This document shows, piece by piece, positions 42,845-54,735 of a stretch of 64,000 nt of DNA. The DNA comes from Hemerocallis citrina (taxonomy: Eukaryota > Streptophyta > Magnoliopsida > Asparagales > Asphodelaceae). The notes under the pieces were generated by a model. The model saw only the letters and a program-made list of their open reading frames with translations, did no database searches and had not been told where the DNA came from. A program made the position numbers and the translations under genes. The stretch spans positions 186,001-250,000 of the forward strand of contig JACEHZ010000208.1 in the NCBI GenBank assembly GCA_017893485.1, written 5' to 3'. The first letter of the stretch is position 1; every line of letters begins with the position of its first letter.

Positions 42845-43880
42845 CTGGAAGCATTACAAGAAAAGCACTGGTATAAGATTAGTTTAAGCACAATATGCAT
42901 CAGAGATGGCTTTTCCTTAATAGATGTAAGTAGGCACTGTCGATTACTCAACATGCTTTGTGTTCAGAACTTGAGATGATTTCCATCAAATCAAGCAACA
43001 TTTACGGCCATATATTGCATAACAGTATGTCAATCAAAAAAATAATGACAGGGCCTTTGCCATTGTATGCATGCTACAATTACATCAATATCTCCCAAAA
43101 TGACGACAAAAATTCCACTTGGCTTAGAGAAACACAGAATATGAGAATGTTACATCAGAGTATCAGGGATAGATCAACATAAAAGAACAGAAAAAAAAGA
43201 CGCAAATATCTATAGGAAACTTTTCCACTGATGAAGCACAGGAATGTCAACTTGAGTCCCATATATGTGTACATGTATAAGACACTAATCTTACATGACT
43301 TTCTCAGCAGTTTTCACAATGGAGAATTGTATTGGCTTTTAAAAGAAAACCTATACATCTTCTGTTGAAGCTATGTTAGTTGACAAGCTAAGGCAACTTT
43401 AAAATAGTTTGTGTACTTGTGCTCAGGCTGACTAGGTTTATTTCGTCATTTTCCAATTAATGAAATTCGGTTGCCATATTCTACCTTTCCCCTCCAAACA
43501 AAAAAACTTCAGGATAGTTTGAAACTCATGTGTCAGCACCATCTAGACATCCTTGCGAACATATCAGCATAAGATGGGCTTGTATTAAGTAGGCTATTGA
43601 ATTGATTTTTTCTTCAATCTGCATGTTCAGGTTAGAATCTGAATATAATCTAAAGATGTTTTCTGTTAGTTTCCCTTTTCCAGCATTAGTGGAGCATGTT
43701 TTTATGACAAGGGTTTGCTGTAAACACTTTCACTAATCTATTGTGTTTTTTGTTGTCACCTTTGATTACATACGAAACAATAAGGCAGCATACTGGGAAT
43801 CTAAAAATGAGAGAATTAAAGGTGTACTGTCTAAGATGAATACTCAAACAAGTAAGTGGGATATCAGAGAAGCAAAGAAC
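42845..43880 (-). other. TraB-like gene, intron 1.0 kb
   Basis: Donor GTTCTTTG after 43881, acceptor at 42845-42846. AT-rich with no repeats or genes that I can support. Confidence 0.65.
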
Positions 43881-44151
43881 CTGCAACATCTTAAAGGTTT
43901 CGAAATCGAGGTCTGCATGTACCCAGTTGTCAGCCTGATAATTGAGGCAGTCTAATTGGAAATCAAGGGCAAGTATTCGAGCCATCTGTCTCTGTACAAA
44001 TCCAAGAATATTGAAACCTTTTGAGCGTGAAGCTTTTAGTCTTCTAGTAGCTGACGAATTTCTCCTATTTTCTAGACTTTCCCTACTTGCTACCATCTCA
44101 TACAGGACACAATCATATTCTTGAAGTGCCTTCTGCAAGATGTCAAAGTAC
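43881..44151 (-). CDS. TraB/PrgY-like family protein, internal exon
   Basis: Starts after the acceptor acattgcag with one base completing a split codon, then YFDILQKALQEYDCVLYEMV and ASRESLENRRNS, a strongly TraB-like stretch that normally follows a THxADKxYF motif. It ends ADLDFETFKMLQ at 43881 before GT. It is 271 bp (90 codons plus 1 base). The segment expected just before it, with the first His motif, is not found in the long intron to exon 1. Confidence 0.8.
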
Positions 44152-45065
44152 CTGCAATGTCGATATCATATTAAACATTATGCAAGCTAAAATAAGTTAA
44201 AAAAACAACCATCAGCGGATGCAATGAGGTAAAACCTAAAGGATTTATCTTCATAATTTTGCAGATGCTAGTTATTTAGGACGTGCACTGCCCGTGAAAA
44301 GCTATACATTCCCAACCTTATAGTTACAGAAAGTAGTTTTTTAATATTTAAATTTACGCAAGTGGTTTTTATATAATTATATATGATGTGGTTTTTTAAA
44401 TGTGTCGTTGAGATTTAAGTGAAGGTTGATAAAGTTGAGTTTTAAATGAGTGGCTGAGAAGAACAAGTAGACCATCGACCACAATAGAGGTATACAAAAT
44501 GTCACAACTCTATATTCATAACAGTAGAGATAATATAAGAATTTAGAATGTCACATATATATAAATCAACAATAATCATCATAAAGAATAGGACTTTGTC
44601 ATGTTCCAAAAGAGAGAATTATGATCTGGCCAATCGTATCTAGAAGAAACATCATGAATTTGGAGTTTGAAGAAGTATTTTGGACAACTGGACCAAAATC
44701 TTTCTTCTCAAATCTGTTGACACAGAGGACACAGTCATATTGAACAGCAAAACAGAGTGCTTTTTCATAAAGTTAATAATCCAATAATCTCAGTTTAAAC
44801 AGTATCGACCATAAGAAATACAAATTAATAAGATATTAATAGCTAATTTGAAATCTCAATCAAAAAAAATTCAACCGTGTTAGTGGCGGATAATGAAACC
44901 AATAATTGATTAACTATGATCATGAAGTATTGAATATAACGCTTTTCATCCATAAAGAATAAAAGGGATTAATAACTGAATTTTTTGAATTTATTCAGAA
45001 GATTGTATTTTACCATTGTTGGGTGCACCAATAGTTCAGTATGTCTATACAAACGTTTGGTAACA
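44152..45065 (-). other. TraB-like gene, long first intron, 3' portion
   Basis: AT-rich sequence with no coding match. A hairpin-like gacgtgcactgcccgtg at about 44280 resembles the hairpins near Helitron ends at 53800 and 54165. Confidence 0.5.
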
Positions 45066-45070
45066 TGGTG

Positions 45071-45761
45071 TGTTAGGAAAACTGAGGATCTGGTTGAGTC
45101 TTCGACACAATCAACACAAACCACAAAGCAAAACTAGATTGCACAAATCACACAAAGCACACAACAATTGTTCCGGTTGGGGCTTTCGCCTTAATCCGGG
45201 GAGGAAGAACCGAGATATTATTTCAACTAGAGAAGATACAAGAATATTAAAATTCTCACCACGACCCTCTCTCAAGTCTAACTAGAACTTGGTTGTTGTT
45301 TACAATGAAGAAACTCTCTCATCCTCTCATATGAAGTACTCTCTATTCTATTCGGCACTCAATAGAATCATATCGTTCTAGGATCCGTTTACATTGTATT
45401 TATAGACCTAGAGAAACCCTAGTTTGATACGCTTGATACATTAACCATTCGATTACTATTGAAGCAATAATTCAGTATTGGGAGCCGTACGATCTGACTT
45501 GAAGACGAAGTTGGGTTTCTCACGAATCTCCAAGACCCGACCCAAATAATCTATCAGCGCCGCAGTCGGTCAATTGTACACCATTTTCCTCTCGGGAACC
45601 CTGTACAGTCGGAGCGGTCAACTGACCTCAAGTGCGGTCGACCGCAACTCTACCTGTTTGCTTTTGCTGACTGCTTTCCTTCTTCTTCGGTGCCTCGCTG
45701 CGGTCCATCTTAACGCTTCATCGTAATCGGACATGTGTATGCAAGACATACGAACCCAACA
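45071..45761 (-). repeat. 3' LTR of the copia element
   Basis: 691 bp, from tgttaggaaaactgagg to catacgaacccaaca on the plus strand. It contains gcggtcgaccgcaact at about 45631. Confidence 0.88.
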
Positions 45762-46189
45762 ATCTCCACATTGGATTGCATACTCATGAACCATACCTGT
45801 GTGATTTAAAACTCTTCTAGACCTTCCTTCTCCACTTTGTAAACTGCACATTTCTATGGCTTCTTCTGCTAGTTGAAATCTACCTTCTGCTAGTTGAAAT
45901 CTAGCTCTACTTATTTTCCTCCAGCTGTATGCCCTCCTCAAGGGCACACCCCTGTAGATGTAATCATGGAGGTGTCACCTTCCACACGAACTCCACCTAC
46001 TTCAAAGCTCTCTCCACCTTCCAACGGTTTTCGAACGTTGCAGTCCCGATTCGGTAATTCTAGCGACGGCTTACTAAATAATGCTTCAGGAACAATGAGC
46101 TTCCATACACTCAGCCGAGTTTTTCTGCTCCCACACAGCTAGTAGAGGTTGTGCTGACCCTGCCTAATTCCCCTCTTACCCTTCATTAC

Positions 46190-47298
46190 CTAACGATGAC
46201 TATCCCAAACTGTCAGAACTCCACATCGAGCTGTGTACCTGCAGCCACGAGCATCAAGAGTCCCCAAGGATATCAGATTCTGCTGTATCGAAGGAATATG
46301 CATGACCTCTTCTAGTGTGAACCCTTTACTCTCCGATTCAACTGCTCTCTCATCCACTATTTCACAAATCTCACCACTCCCCGTCTTCACACTACGGCCT
46401 ATTGACGACTTGTAAGTAGAAAACATCTCCCTCTTGGAGCAAATATGAGAAGAACTTCCCGAATTAAGATATCAACTTGAATCCACATGAAGAACTTGAA
46501 ACAAGAAGACAATATCGTCCTTATTATCTGACTCAGTTGCACTGACTATATGGACTGTTTCCATTCTTTAGTAGCACTCTTCTGACACAACCACTTGCGA
46601 TAGTCTCTCTTGTAATGCCCAACTCCTCTACAGTAATGGCAATGAATTGTACCATTGTGTGCCGCATCCCTTCCAACTGAAGTATCACCATCCACCGTAA
46701 AACATCCTAAAGAAATAGACCCTCCTTTATGAGTCTCATTTCTTAGTTCATCTTCTTTCAGATCCTTAATCACCCCGGCTACAGTAAGTGTCTCCTTGGC
46801 TGATTTTCCATGTAGCATGGTAGTTATCAAGTGAAAAAAGTTAGCAGTGAATATATCAAGTTAAAAGCTTTATCCTCTTCGCTAAGATTATCAGCGTTAA
46901 TCGCCTTCAGTTCAGATATTACCTTATTGAACTCCACAATATGATCTTAAAGATGGGTACCTTCCTTTATTGAGAACCAAAACAAATTTCTCTTCTAATA
47001 CATCTGATCTAGCAACGACGACTTCGAGTAATCAGATTTGAGTCTCGCCCACAAACTCGCCGCACTTGTCTCCTCAAGAATATTACACTTGACTTCATTC
47101 GCCAATTGCAACTAGGTTAAACTCAAGGCCTTCAAACAAATCTCATCTCATTTCTCCTGTTTTATGTCAGTTGGCTTCTTCTCTTCTAAGGCAATGTGCA
47201 AATTCCTTCTGAACCAAAACATCATACGTATCCACCTTCCATAGATTGAAGTTGATCTTACCATCAAACCGCTTGATCTTCGTCTTTTGATCTACCAT
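46190..47298 (-). pseudogene. Copia gag and protease-side remnant
   Basis: The ATG at 47298 opens MVDQKTKIKRFDGKINFNLW, the usual start of a copia gag (the FDGxNF...W motif), then VLVQKEFAHCLRREEAN and a stop. A later frame (46830-46546) has the zinc knuckle CHYCRGVGHYKRDYRK, with the last Cys changed to Tyr. A further frame (46426-46190) reads LEEVMHIPSIQQNLISLGTL and GCRYTARCGVLTV, the segment between protease and integrase. Everything after this is deleted up to the 3' LTR, so the copy cannot move by itself. Confidence 0.8.
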
Positions 47299-47886
47299 CT
47301 CCTCCAATAAACTTGAACAAACCCACGAACATGATTGCTCTGATACCAACTGTTAGGAAAACTGAGGATCTTGTTGAGTTTTCGACACAATCAACACAAA
47401 CCACCAAGCAAAACTAAATCACATAAAGCACACAAGAATTATTTCGGTTAGGGCTTTTGCCTTAATCAGGGGAGGAAGAACCGAGACATTATTTCAACTA
47501 GAGAAGATACAAGAATATTACAATTCTCACCACGACCCTTTCTCAAGCCTAACTGGAATTTGGTTGTTGTTTAACAATGGAGAAACTCTCTCACAATCTC
47601 ATATGAAGTACTCTCTTCTTCTATTCAGCACTCAATAGAATCATATCGTTCTAGGATCCGTTTACATTGTATTTATAGATCTAGCGAAATCCTAGTTTGA
47701 TACACTTGATACATTAACCATCCGATTACTACTAAAAAGATACCTCTACATTGGGAGCCGTAGATCTGACTTGAAGGCGAAGTTGGGCTTTTCACGAATC
47801 TCCAAGATCCGACCCAAATAATCTATCAGCATCGTGGTCGGTCAATCGTACATAACAGTCAGTCGACCATTCCCCTCTTCGGGAAC

Positions 47887-50812
47887 TGTAACCCTCGTTC
47901 CCGTTTATACGGATTTGTATTTTTCTTTCCCTGTATTCTTGTTTTAAATTTTTCCCTATAAATTTTTTCTACTCTTTTGAACCCAAATTTTTGCATTCAT
48001 ATAAGTACCCGACTATTTTATTTGAACCCAGAATTTCAACCTCCAGTATTTATCACTATTTGATTATTCAACTCCTGATTATTATTTTACTACTATTATT
48101 ATGGTTGTTATTATTATTATTATTTTGAAAAACCCAAAGATCCTAATTCATTATAAAATTTCTAGTTAATTATTTGATTTATGTTAAAGCCCACCCTGTG
48201 ATTTAATTATTGGATTTCCTTGTTATGAAGCTCAATTCTATATTCATTATAATTAGATTTGTATTAATATACAGTTTTAAAGCCTAATAACATATTCTTT
48301 TATTCATATTTATTCTGATTTGTGAAGCCCAAATATAAAACCCAAATTTACAACCCAAACCCATATCTATTGGATCCCAACCCGTTAACCCATTATCCTA
48401 CCCTACCCAAATTTAACTACCCGTATACAAATCCCCTCGCATTCCCCCACTCTTCACATCCCGTAACCCCATAACCCCCACTCTCTCATAACTACCCATT
48501 ATTATATTATATTTATTATTTTATATTTTTATTTATTTATGAACCCTTTCTCTCCCGTACTCTCTCTCCTATCTCTTTCTTCTCCCGCTCTCTCCCTTCT
48601 CTGTTTCGCAATGCCAACAGAGAAACCCATTTTCCCCTTCGTCTTCCTCTTCACCCCGACCTCGGCGACTCCACCTCCCGCTCTCACTCAGTCGCGGCAG
48701 CCATTGCCGCTGCTGATGCCCCGAGCTCGCATCGCCTCGCCTTGCACCTCTGTCGACGCGCCGCTCGACCTCCTCCGCAACGCCGAGCGCCCCCGCCATT
48801 GCCAACCCCACCTCAAGCTCACCCGTCCCTCCGTCTTCAACCTCGCATCCCCAGAGCACCCTGCAGCCAGTCGAGGACCTCGTCGACTTCCTCCATTGCC
48901 GTTGAACCCATATCCACTGCAACCGATCCTTGCCATCTTCACCTCTGTCGACTGCCACCGAAGTCAACGTCGCCTTGCCCTCTCCGCTATCCCCCGCAAC
49001 CTCCAAGAACCCATCTTCATCTCCGCAACTGCCTTCGTCCTCCGCCCTCCTCGTTGCATCTCTGCCGAAGTCGTCTTCTCCCTCCTCCGCTCGAGCCCCG
49101 AGCGCCTCTCATCGAAGCCCCGCACAACCTAGCCGTCGCGACCACCACAGTCGACCTCTGCCAAAGAACCCCTCCGCCACTCCTCCTTGTCGCTCGACTC
49201 CAATCGACCGCCATTCCCGACCCTGCTCCTCATCTCCGCTTCGAGAACCCCCGAAGCATCTCGACCCTCCCGTCGTCGCTCCGCCGTCGACACCCAGTCG
49301 CAACCTCCAGTCGTGCCATTCACTTTCCCGACATCACTCTCTCTGTGTGTCGTATTTTGGGAAGGAGAATAGGGGTGGTGTGTTGGTGTGTTGGTATTTG
49401 GTGTTTGTATGAAGGGGGATCCAATCCGGTGTGATATTTTGTGTGGAGGATTGTTATTTGCTGTTTTGTCACTTTTGCTGTTTGGTGTCTTGCCCGTGTT
49501 TTGCTTCGCTGCCCGGGATTCTGATCTCGTTATTCTTGTATTCAGTTTCATCGTTGTCGGTTATCAGGCAAATATCCTCTTATACAATTCGTTTGTTCTC
49601 GTACAAACTTCCTCTGAAAAATTACCGCAAGTATATTATTTGACTCTTATTCGTATTCTTCGGTCGAATTGAAAACTGTTGCTATACTTAATCCGTTGAT
49701 CTCGTATTCGTGCATGATCGCGAATACCTTGTTAACACATGCATTACATGAACACGATTGATACACACATATGTACTCTTAGGATTATACATGATTATGT
49801 GCATGATTGTTTTACCCGTGATAGTAGTTTAAATATGTTATCTTGTTATTGTTGATTAAAATTAATAAAAGTAACAAGCCGGAATATAAGGGAAAAGATC
49901 TAGTAGTGGGTAATATAGAAGAGCGTACTCGGACGGGAGCTCGTGTTTTCCCAATGCAAGTTGCAAATTACAGGTTGCAAGTTGCAAATTACAAGTTTAC
50001 ATGTTTTACGGTACAAGTTTACACTCTACATGTTTCACAATGCACGTATTTCGATACAAGATTGAATGTACATGTTTTTCCCGAGTACGTGACCTATAGA
50101 TACCATCACTAAGTCTAAACGTTCACTTGATTGCGTGTATCAAACTTGTGGTATGGGACGCATGATTGCTGCACTAGTTAGGTTAATAAAAGACATAAGA
50201 TTAACACGCGCACTTGCATCATGATCCAATTACATGTACATGATCTTGTCGACTTGTTTACTCGATTACTTATTTACATGTCACTTGTTTCATGATGCCT
50301 TGTTCATGATCCTGTTTACATGTTATATTTCTCCTATTACATGATTCTTGACTCCATAATATTTTTCCTGCTTCTTATTTCGTTTTATACTTATCCCGTT
50401 AGCTTGTACCACTTGCGGCCCGTGACTTGCATTAACGGATATCTTCTTGTTTCTTCTTTTTGTAATAATGTACTTGCAGGCCCGGATGGAAAATTACCTG
50501 AAAATGTTGCTGATCAAGTGTTTTAGTCTTGTTAATTATCTTGTTATTTTTAGTTCATGTTTTATTCATGCTACTTTTTATTGTATTCCGGGTGTGTATA
50601 ACCAGAACTACTTTGTATTTTTCAATTGTTGGTTAAGTTATGGACTATGTCATATACTTTTGTTATTCTAGTGTGATTTTATATGCCTGCGTGGTTTTGT
50701 TGTTATCTTGTTGTTGAGTTACTTGTACAGCTTATGAATAGTGTATTCACATCATTTACTGAGCCTCAATCATGGACTCGTATTCCCGTATTTTGGAAAG
50801 CGGGGCGTGACA
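47887..50812 (+). mobile_element. Solo LTR, 2,926 bp, related to the LARD LTR
   Basis: Starts TGTAACCCTCGTTCCCG and ends GCGGGGCGTGACA, the same ends as the LARD at 16712-26420 in minus sense. The target duplications ggaac (47882-47886 and 50813-50817) are perfect. Like that LTR it has an AT-rich first part, then a TATA-like stretch with a CT tract (about 48500-48600), a GC-rich ORF-bearing island (48600-49330) and a long AT-rich tail. It lies inside a copia LTR. Confidence 0.9.
48539..49434. other. GC-rich ORF-bearing island inside the solo LTR
   Basis: Long frames open on both strands: plus 48539-49132 (197 codons, starting MNPFSPVLSLLSLSS) and 48742-49434, and minus 49006-48569. All are Pro/Ser/Arg-rich with no domain. 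The position, just after a CT tract downstream of an AT-rich U3, equals that of the island in the LARD LTR. I treat it as LTR leader sequence, not as a gene. Confidence 0.5.
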
Positions 50813-50999
50813 GGAACCCTGTACAATCGAGCAGTCGACCGACCCCAGGTGCGGTCGACCGCAACTCCACCTATGTGCTTCTGCTGACTGCTTTCCTTCT
50901 TCGATGCCTCGCTTCGATCTATCTCAACGCTTCATCGCCTTCTTCATCGGACATGTGTATGCAAGACATACAAACCCAACATGGTGATCATAGAAATCT

Positions 51000-51550
51000 A
51001 TAAAGTAATGATTTTTGTTAAAGTGTGTGAAGCTTTCGTCACTTGTGTATGCATCTAAGAAGAAAATATGTTGTTTCAAAAGATGAATAAAACAGTTGCG
51101 CCACTGAGGAAACTTTAATGGATTTTGCTAACGAGTTCCCTACGGGCATCCGAGGAAACTTTAATGGTTTTTGCTAATGAGTGCCCTTAGGGCACTCAAT
51201 TTATGTATTTAATACGAAAATATATTGTTTCCAAAGGTGAATTAAGTCAGTTGCTGTTGAGGAAACTTTAATGAGATTTGCTAATGAGTACCTTAAGGGC
51301 ACCCGATTAGCATTTAATTACTACACTTCGTAGTTTGTATTCACTTAACAAAAAAATAATTTTAAAAAGAAAAGGAAAAAAGTGTTTTTTATGCACTTTT
51401 GAATGCGAAAAAATCATTGAGAAGTGCATAAACAATGCACTAATTAATTCAGAACTTAATGCTAAACGAGTACTCTAGTTAGCAATTTTTTGTTAAATTT
51501 ATTTTATGTCACTTTTTGAACAGATCTTTCATATCCTCTTTCCTCGTCTT
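51000..51550. repeat. Short direct repeats gaggaaactttaatg with hairpin gagtgcccttagggcactc
   Basis: The phrase gaggaaactttaatg...ttgctaa(t/c)gagt recurs at about 51107, 51152 and 51269. The middle copy ends in a perfect hairpin, gagtgcccttagggcactc (51180-51199). This is probably a small non-coding element or its remnant. No gene. Confidence 0.5.
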
Positions 51551-51559
51551 GTCTCCAGT

Positions 51560-53200
51560 GAGCATACAAGGATTGTAAAGGTAGATTTCTGATCAATCTC
51601 CACACCAACACTGCCTCCCATGACTCTGGTGAACTTTCTTCCTTTACTAATTATTCCTCTGGCAGAAACCTTTGCAAAACATTGCAAGTCTAAGAAAGAG
51701 GGAGGTCTTGTTATTATTAACTTGAAGGATCAAATTTTTGCTCTTTTGGACAAATAGCTGTGGAAAGCTCTAAAAAATGATGAGTTACGTTGGATTAGGA
51801 TGGTGAAAATAAGTATCATAGAAGAAATAATATTTGGGATTCGAAAGAGCAATTTGGAAAAAATCTGCTGCTTTCAAATGTGTGCTCCAAAAACTTTGTG
51901 GAGATGGTTACACGGTAAGATATTGGGAGGATTATTGGATTGGAAATAATAAGGTTTTAATTACCAGAGGCGAAGCCAAAATAATTTTGCCAGGGGGGCC
52001 AAGAAAAATCCTATGGCTATATATAAATATATAGATGTTTTTTCATAATTTTTAGGGGGTCATTCCATAAAACTTAATACACTTAAGGGGTTTTTTTTTT
52101 CAGGGTGGTGGTTTGGGGGGGGGGGGGGGGGATTTTCTATTGTTGCTTCTTTGTGCACTATTGTGAACAATCATAAGGAGTGAAATTTCACTTTTAGAAG
52201 AACTCTTACTGGCTCTTGGCTCTTGTTTTCCAGTTATATTAATCTCTCCGTTCTTCTTGATTCATACCAATGGCAGGCTAGAGATGACATAAGTCAGAGA
52301 TGGTCTACTTTGGTACTTTCACTGGCAAGTCCTTTTACATTTTTTTTGAATTATGGGGGTGTTACTTCTCCATTCTATAAATGCATCTGGCTTAATTGTG
52401 CCCCTCTTAAGGTTAGGATCCTAACCTGCCTTGCAGTACACCACAAAGATAATTTGAATAAAGAAACTTGGCTTTTGGCCAAAAATGCATTTTGTGTAAT
52501 ACTCGTAGTGAAACTGCTAATCACCCTTTCATTCGTTGTTCTTTCATACAACCTTTATGGGCTTTGTGCTAGAGAGGTAGGAAGATTAGGGGAAAATCTG
52601 GTTCTATGCATTCTTGCTGCAGTACTTGGAGAAAAGCTAGAGTAAAACCCTCTCTTAGATTGACTTAGGATTCAGCTATGATGATCATTGTTCACATTGT
52701 TTGGCAAGAGAGAACAAAAAGAATTTTTACTCATAAACATTCTCATATTCATAACATGTTCGAATCTTTTGTTTATTTTTTCATGCATGAACAGATATCC
52801 TTCCTCTTGCTCGTAAGGCAAAAGTGAATGAGTCAATTTGATGTTGTAGCTGCTGAGGTGTTTGCAACTGGTCTTCCTGTAGACCATCTTGCTGTAGTGA
52901 ACAATGCTGGAAACAATCCTTCTACTCCACCCTGATTATCTAGTGTTTAAAAAAGCTGAAGACTTACCTCTGCATTTCTGTTTTTTGTTCAGCTTCTTTG
53001 TCTTTCAGTTGACGTAATCTTGCTGTGTGTTACTTTACTCTCTATTTCGGTTGCGAACATGTTTTGATGGTGCTTAATCTTTGTAGCACATCTAGTTATG
53101 TTGTAAGACTTTTTAATGGTATTATTAATATATAAGCTGGGGACTCTTTAGAGTCCTCTCCATTATGTCACAAATAAATAAATAAATAAATAAATACTTC
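51560..53200 (+). mobile_element. Decayed L1-type LINE 3' fragment, plus sense
   Basis: Scattered frames give CKSKKEGGLVIINLKDQ, LWKALKNDELRWIRMVK, AAFKCVLQKLCGDGYTVRYW (51834 frame) and, at 52223-52645, DDISQRWSTLVLSLAS, YKCIWLNCAPLKVRILTCLA and KETWLLAKN, matching the end of RT and the zf-RVT domain of plant L1 ORF2. A tail of five aaat units (53170-53196) marks the 3' end. Stops and frameshifts are many. It is inserted in the long intron, opposite to the TraB-like gene. Confidence 0.75.
51965..52140. mobile_element. hAT-MITE-like fragment inside the LINE remnant
   Basis: Starts cagaggcgaagcc, followed by ccaggggggccaagaaaaatc, a layout like the hAT MITEs at 41388 and 55514, and contains an AT-rich middle and a long G run (52113-52131). 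The right end is not clear, and I see no duplication. Confidence 0.4.
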
Positions 53201-53469
53201 ATTCACTCTTTAGCTCAAAATCATGCCTCTCCTTCGACCCAAAGGTAGCAGAAGTATGGAGCAGATACGAACATACCGATTTGATATCTCAGATGAAAAA
53301 CTAAAATCCCAAAAAAATTAGCGACTTTTCTCTCAAATTTCATGTTTGCAAAAATATTAAAAAAAAAATCATATCTTGACATATCTCATCAGGTCTCTAC
53401 ATATGTCCTTAAAGTTAGTACGAACCAATCATTCAATCACAGCTAACTATTTAATTAAAAATCACAATT

Positions 53470-54215
53470 CTTCTAATCTCTAATCTCTAATATTATAATG
53501 AAGGAGTTGATGAAGGAGTTGGGGTTGTTATTTGTAGACATTCAACCATCTAATCTCAACCATTTATTTTTAAATGAGAGTTATATTAACCATTCATTTA
53601 CTCAACTTTTGTTAGTTACCATAATACCCTCAAAGTTAAAATTTATTTACGACATAATTATTTACAAAGATGTCACTCATATAAAATAAAAGTTTGTGCC
53701 ACTACGGGTAATTTGTAAATAGTTAGTGATGAATAAATGAAGGTCTCAGATTTGAGGTCAGATTATGTCTTATTATTTACTATATATATAAAAAATAAAT
53801 TAGCACGTGCACTGCACGTGCAGAAGACTATAGTAATAATAATAGTAATCTCTAATATAATAATGAGAGAGTTGGTGTTGTCATTTGTAGATAATCTGTA
53901 TTGTAGACATTTATTCAACCATCTAATCTCAATCATTCATTTTTAAGTGGGAGTTTATTAACCATTCATTTACTCAATTATTGTTAGTTATCATAATATC
54001 CTCCAAGTTCAATTTTATTTACGACATAATTATTTACAAAAGTACCATTCATATAAAATAAAAATTTGTGCCACTGAAGATAATTTGTAAAGAATATGTG
54101 ATGAGTAAAGGGATGTCTCCTAGATTATGTTTTATTATTTACTATAATAAAAAGAAAATTAAAACGTGCATTGCACGTGCAGATTACGTGCAGATTACTC
54201 GTCAACAATAACTAG
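53470..54215. mobile_element. Two tandem non-autonomous Helitron-like units
   Basis: Unit 1 (about 53480-53830) begins tctctaatattataatgaagg and ends with the hairpin gcacgtgcactgcacgtgc. Unit 2 (about 53848-54215) begins tctctaatataataatgaga and ends with cgtgcattgcacgtgc, followed by ctag at 54212-54215. Between them they share long blocks (caaccatctaatctcaa, ttatttacgacataattatt). TC starts, a 3' hairpin and CTAG ends fit plant Helitrons; neither unit has coding sequence. Confidence 0.5.
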
Positions 54216-54360
54216 AGTTCAAAGGGTAGAAGACAAACTCTTTATCAGCAATGTGGATTGTGGACACCAAGTCCACCTACAATTCACCAAACAAACCCCA
54301 AATTAACCTCCAAACAATCAAATTTCTCTTGAAAAGCAGATAAATCAAAGGTTCACAAAC

Positions 54361-54735
54361 CTGAAGAAAAGGCTGCAATAGCAACCAAGGGAATTTCTTC
54401 CGGTAGCTGACGACAGCAGTCTGCAACTCACCACTTCCCCTTTTCTCCCCACCGCCGACTTCGCCCTTCTTGAAGCGCATGAAATCGGAAATGGAGCTGC
54501 TTTCCAGGAACCGTTCCACGTCAGCATCGTTTTCTTGAATTGGAATCGGTTGGGAAAGTTTGTTGGAAGAAGAAGAAGAAGAAGAAGAAGAAGCTGCTGC
54601 TTTGGGGGATTTGAAGCTGTGAGGGCGTAAAGGAAGGGAACGATGCTGCTGCTTTTGGGGATTTGGTGATTGTGATGACGATGAGGAGGACGGGAAGAAT
54701 GAAGGTGAAGATGAGTAGGCGATGAGGGAAACCAT
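54361..54735 (-). CDS. TraB/PrgY-like family protein, first exon with putative transit peptide
   Basis: The ATG at 54735 opens MVSLIAYSSSPSFFPSSSSS. A Ser/Pro-rich, acid-poor stretch of about 70 residues follows, the composition of a plastid transit peptide. Then come DADVERFLESSSISDFMRFK and SYRKKFPWLLLQPFLQ, ending at a GT donor (54360-54359) in phase 0. An upstream in-frame Met (54840) exists, but the start at 54735 gives the better transit peptide. A run of eight GAA-type codons on the plus strand makes the poly-Ser tract (54568-54594), which may vary in length. The link to the exons at 43881 and below is by motif fit and direction; transcript evidence is lacking. Confidence 0.65.

Larger units (their letters stand above)
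45071..50981 (-). mobile_element. Truncated Ty1/copia element, minus sense, with nested solo LTR
   Basis: Left LTR is 45071-45761 (691 bp). The right LTR is 47351-47886 plus 50818-50981, split by a solo LTR. Perfect 5-bp duplications tggtg lie at 45066-45070 and 50982-50986. On the minus strand the LTR is TGTTGGGTT...CCTAACA, and the primer-binding site TGGTATCAGAGC (initiator tRNA-Met) follows the 5' LTR at 47338-47349. The 1.6-kb internal region keeps gag and a protease-side fragment but has lost integrase, RT and RNase H. It lies in the first intron of the TraB-like gene, in the same direction. Confidence 0.9.
47351..50981 (-). repeat. 5' LTR of the copia element, split by a solo LTR
   Basis: Parts are 47351-47886 and 50818-50981, about 700 bp in total, with ggaac duplicated at the split. 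Ends match the other LTR (tgttagg to caaaccca-aca). Several substitutions and small gaps separate the two LTRs, so it is older than the LARD at 16712. Confidence 0.85.
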
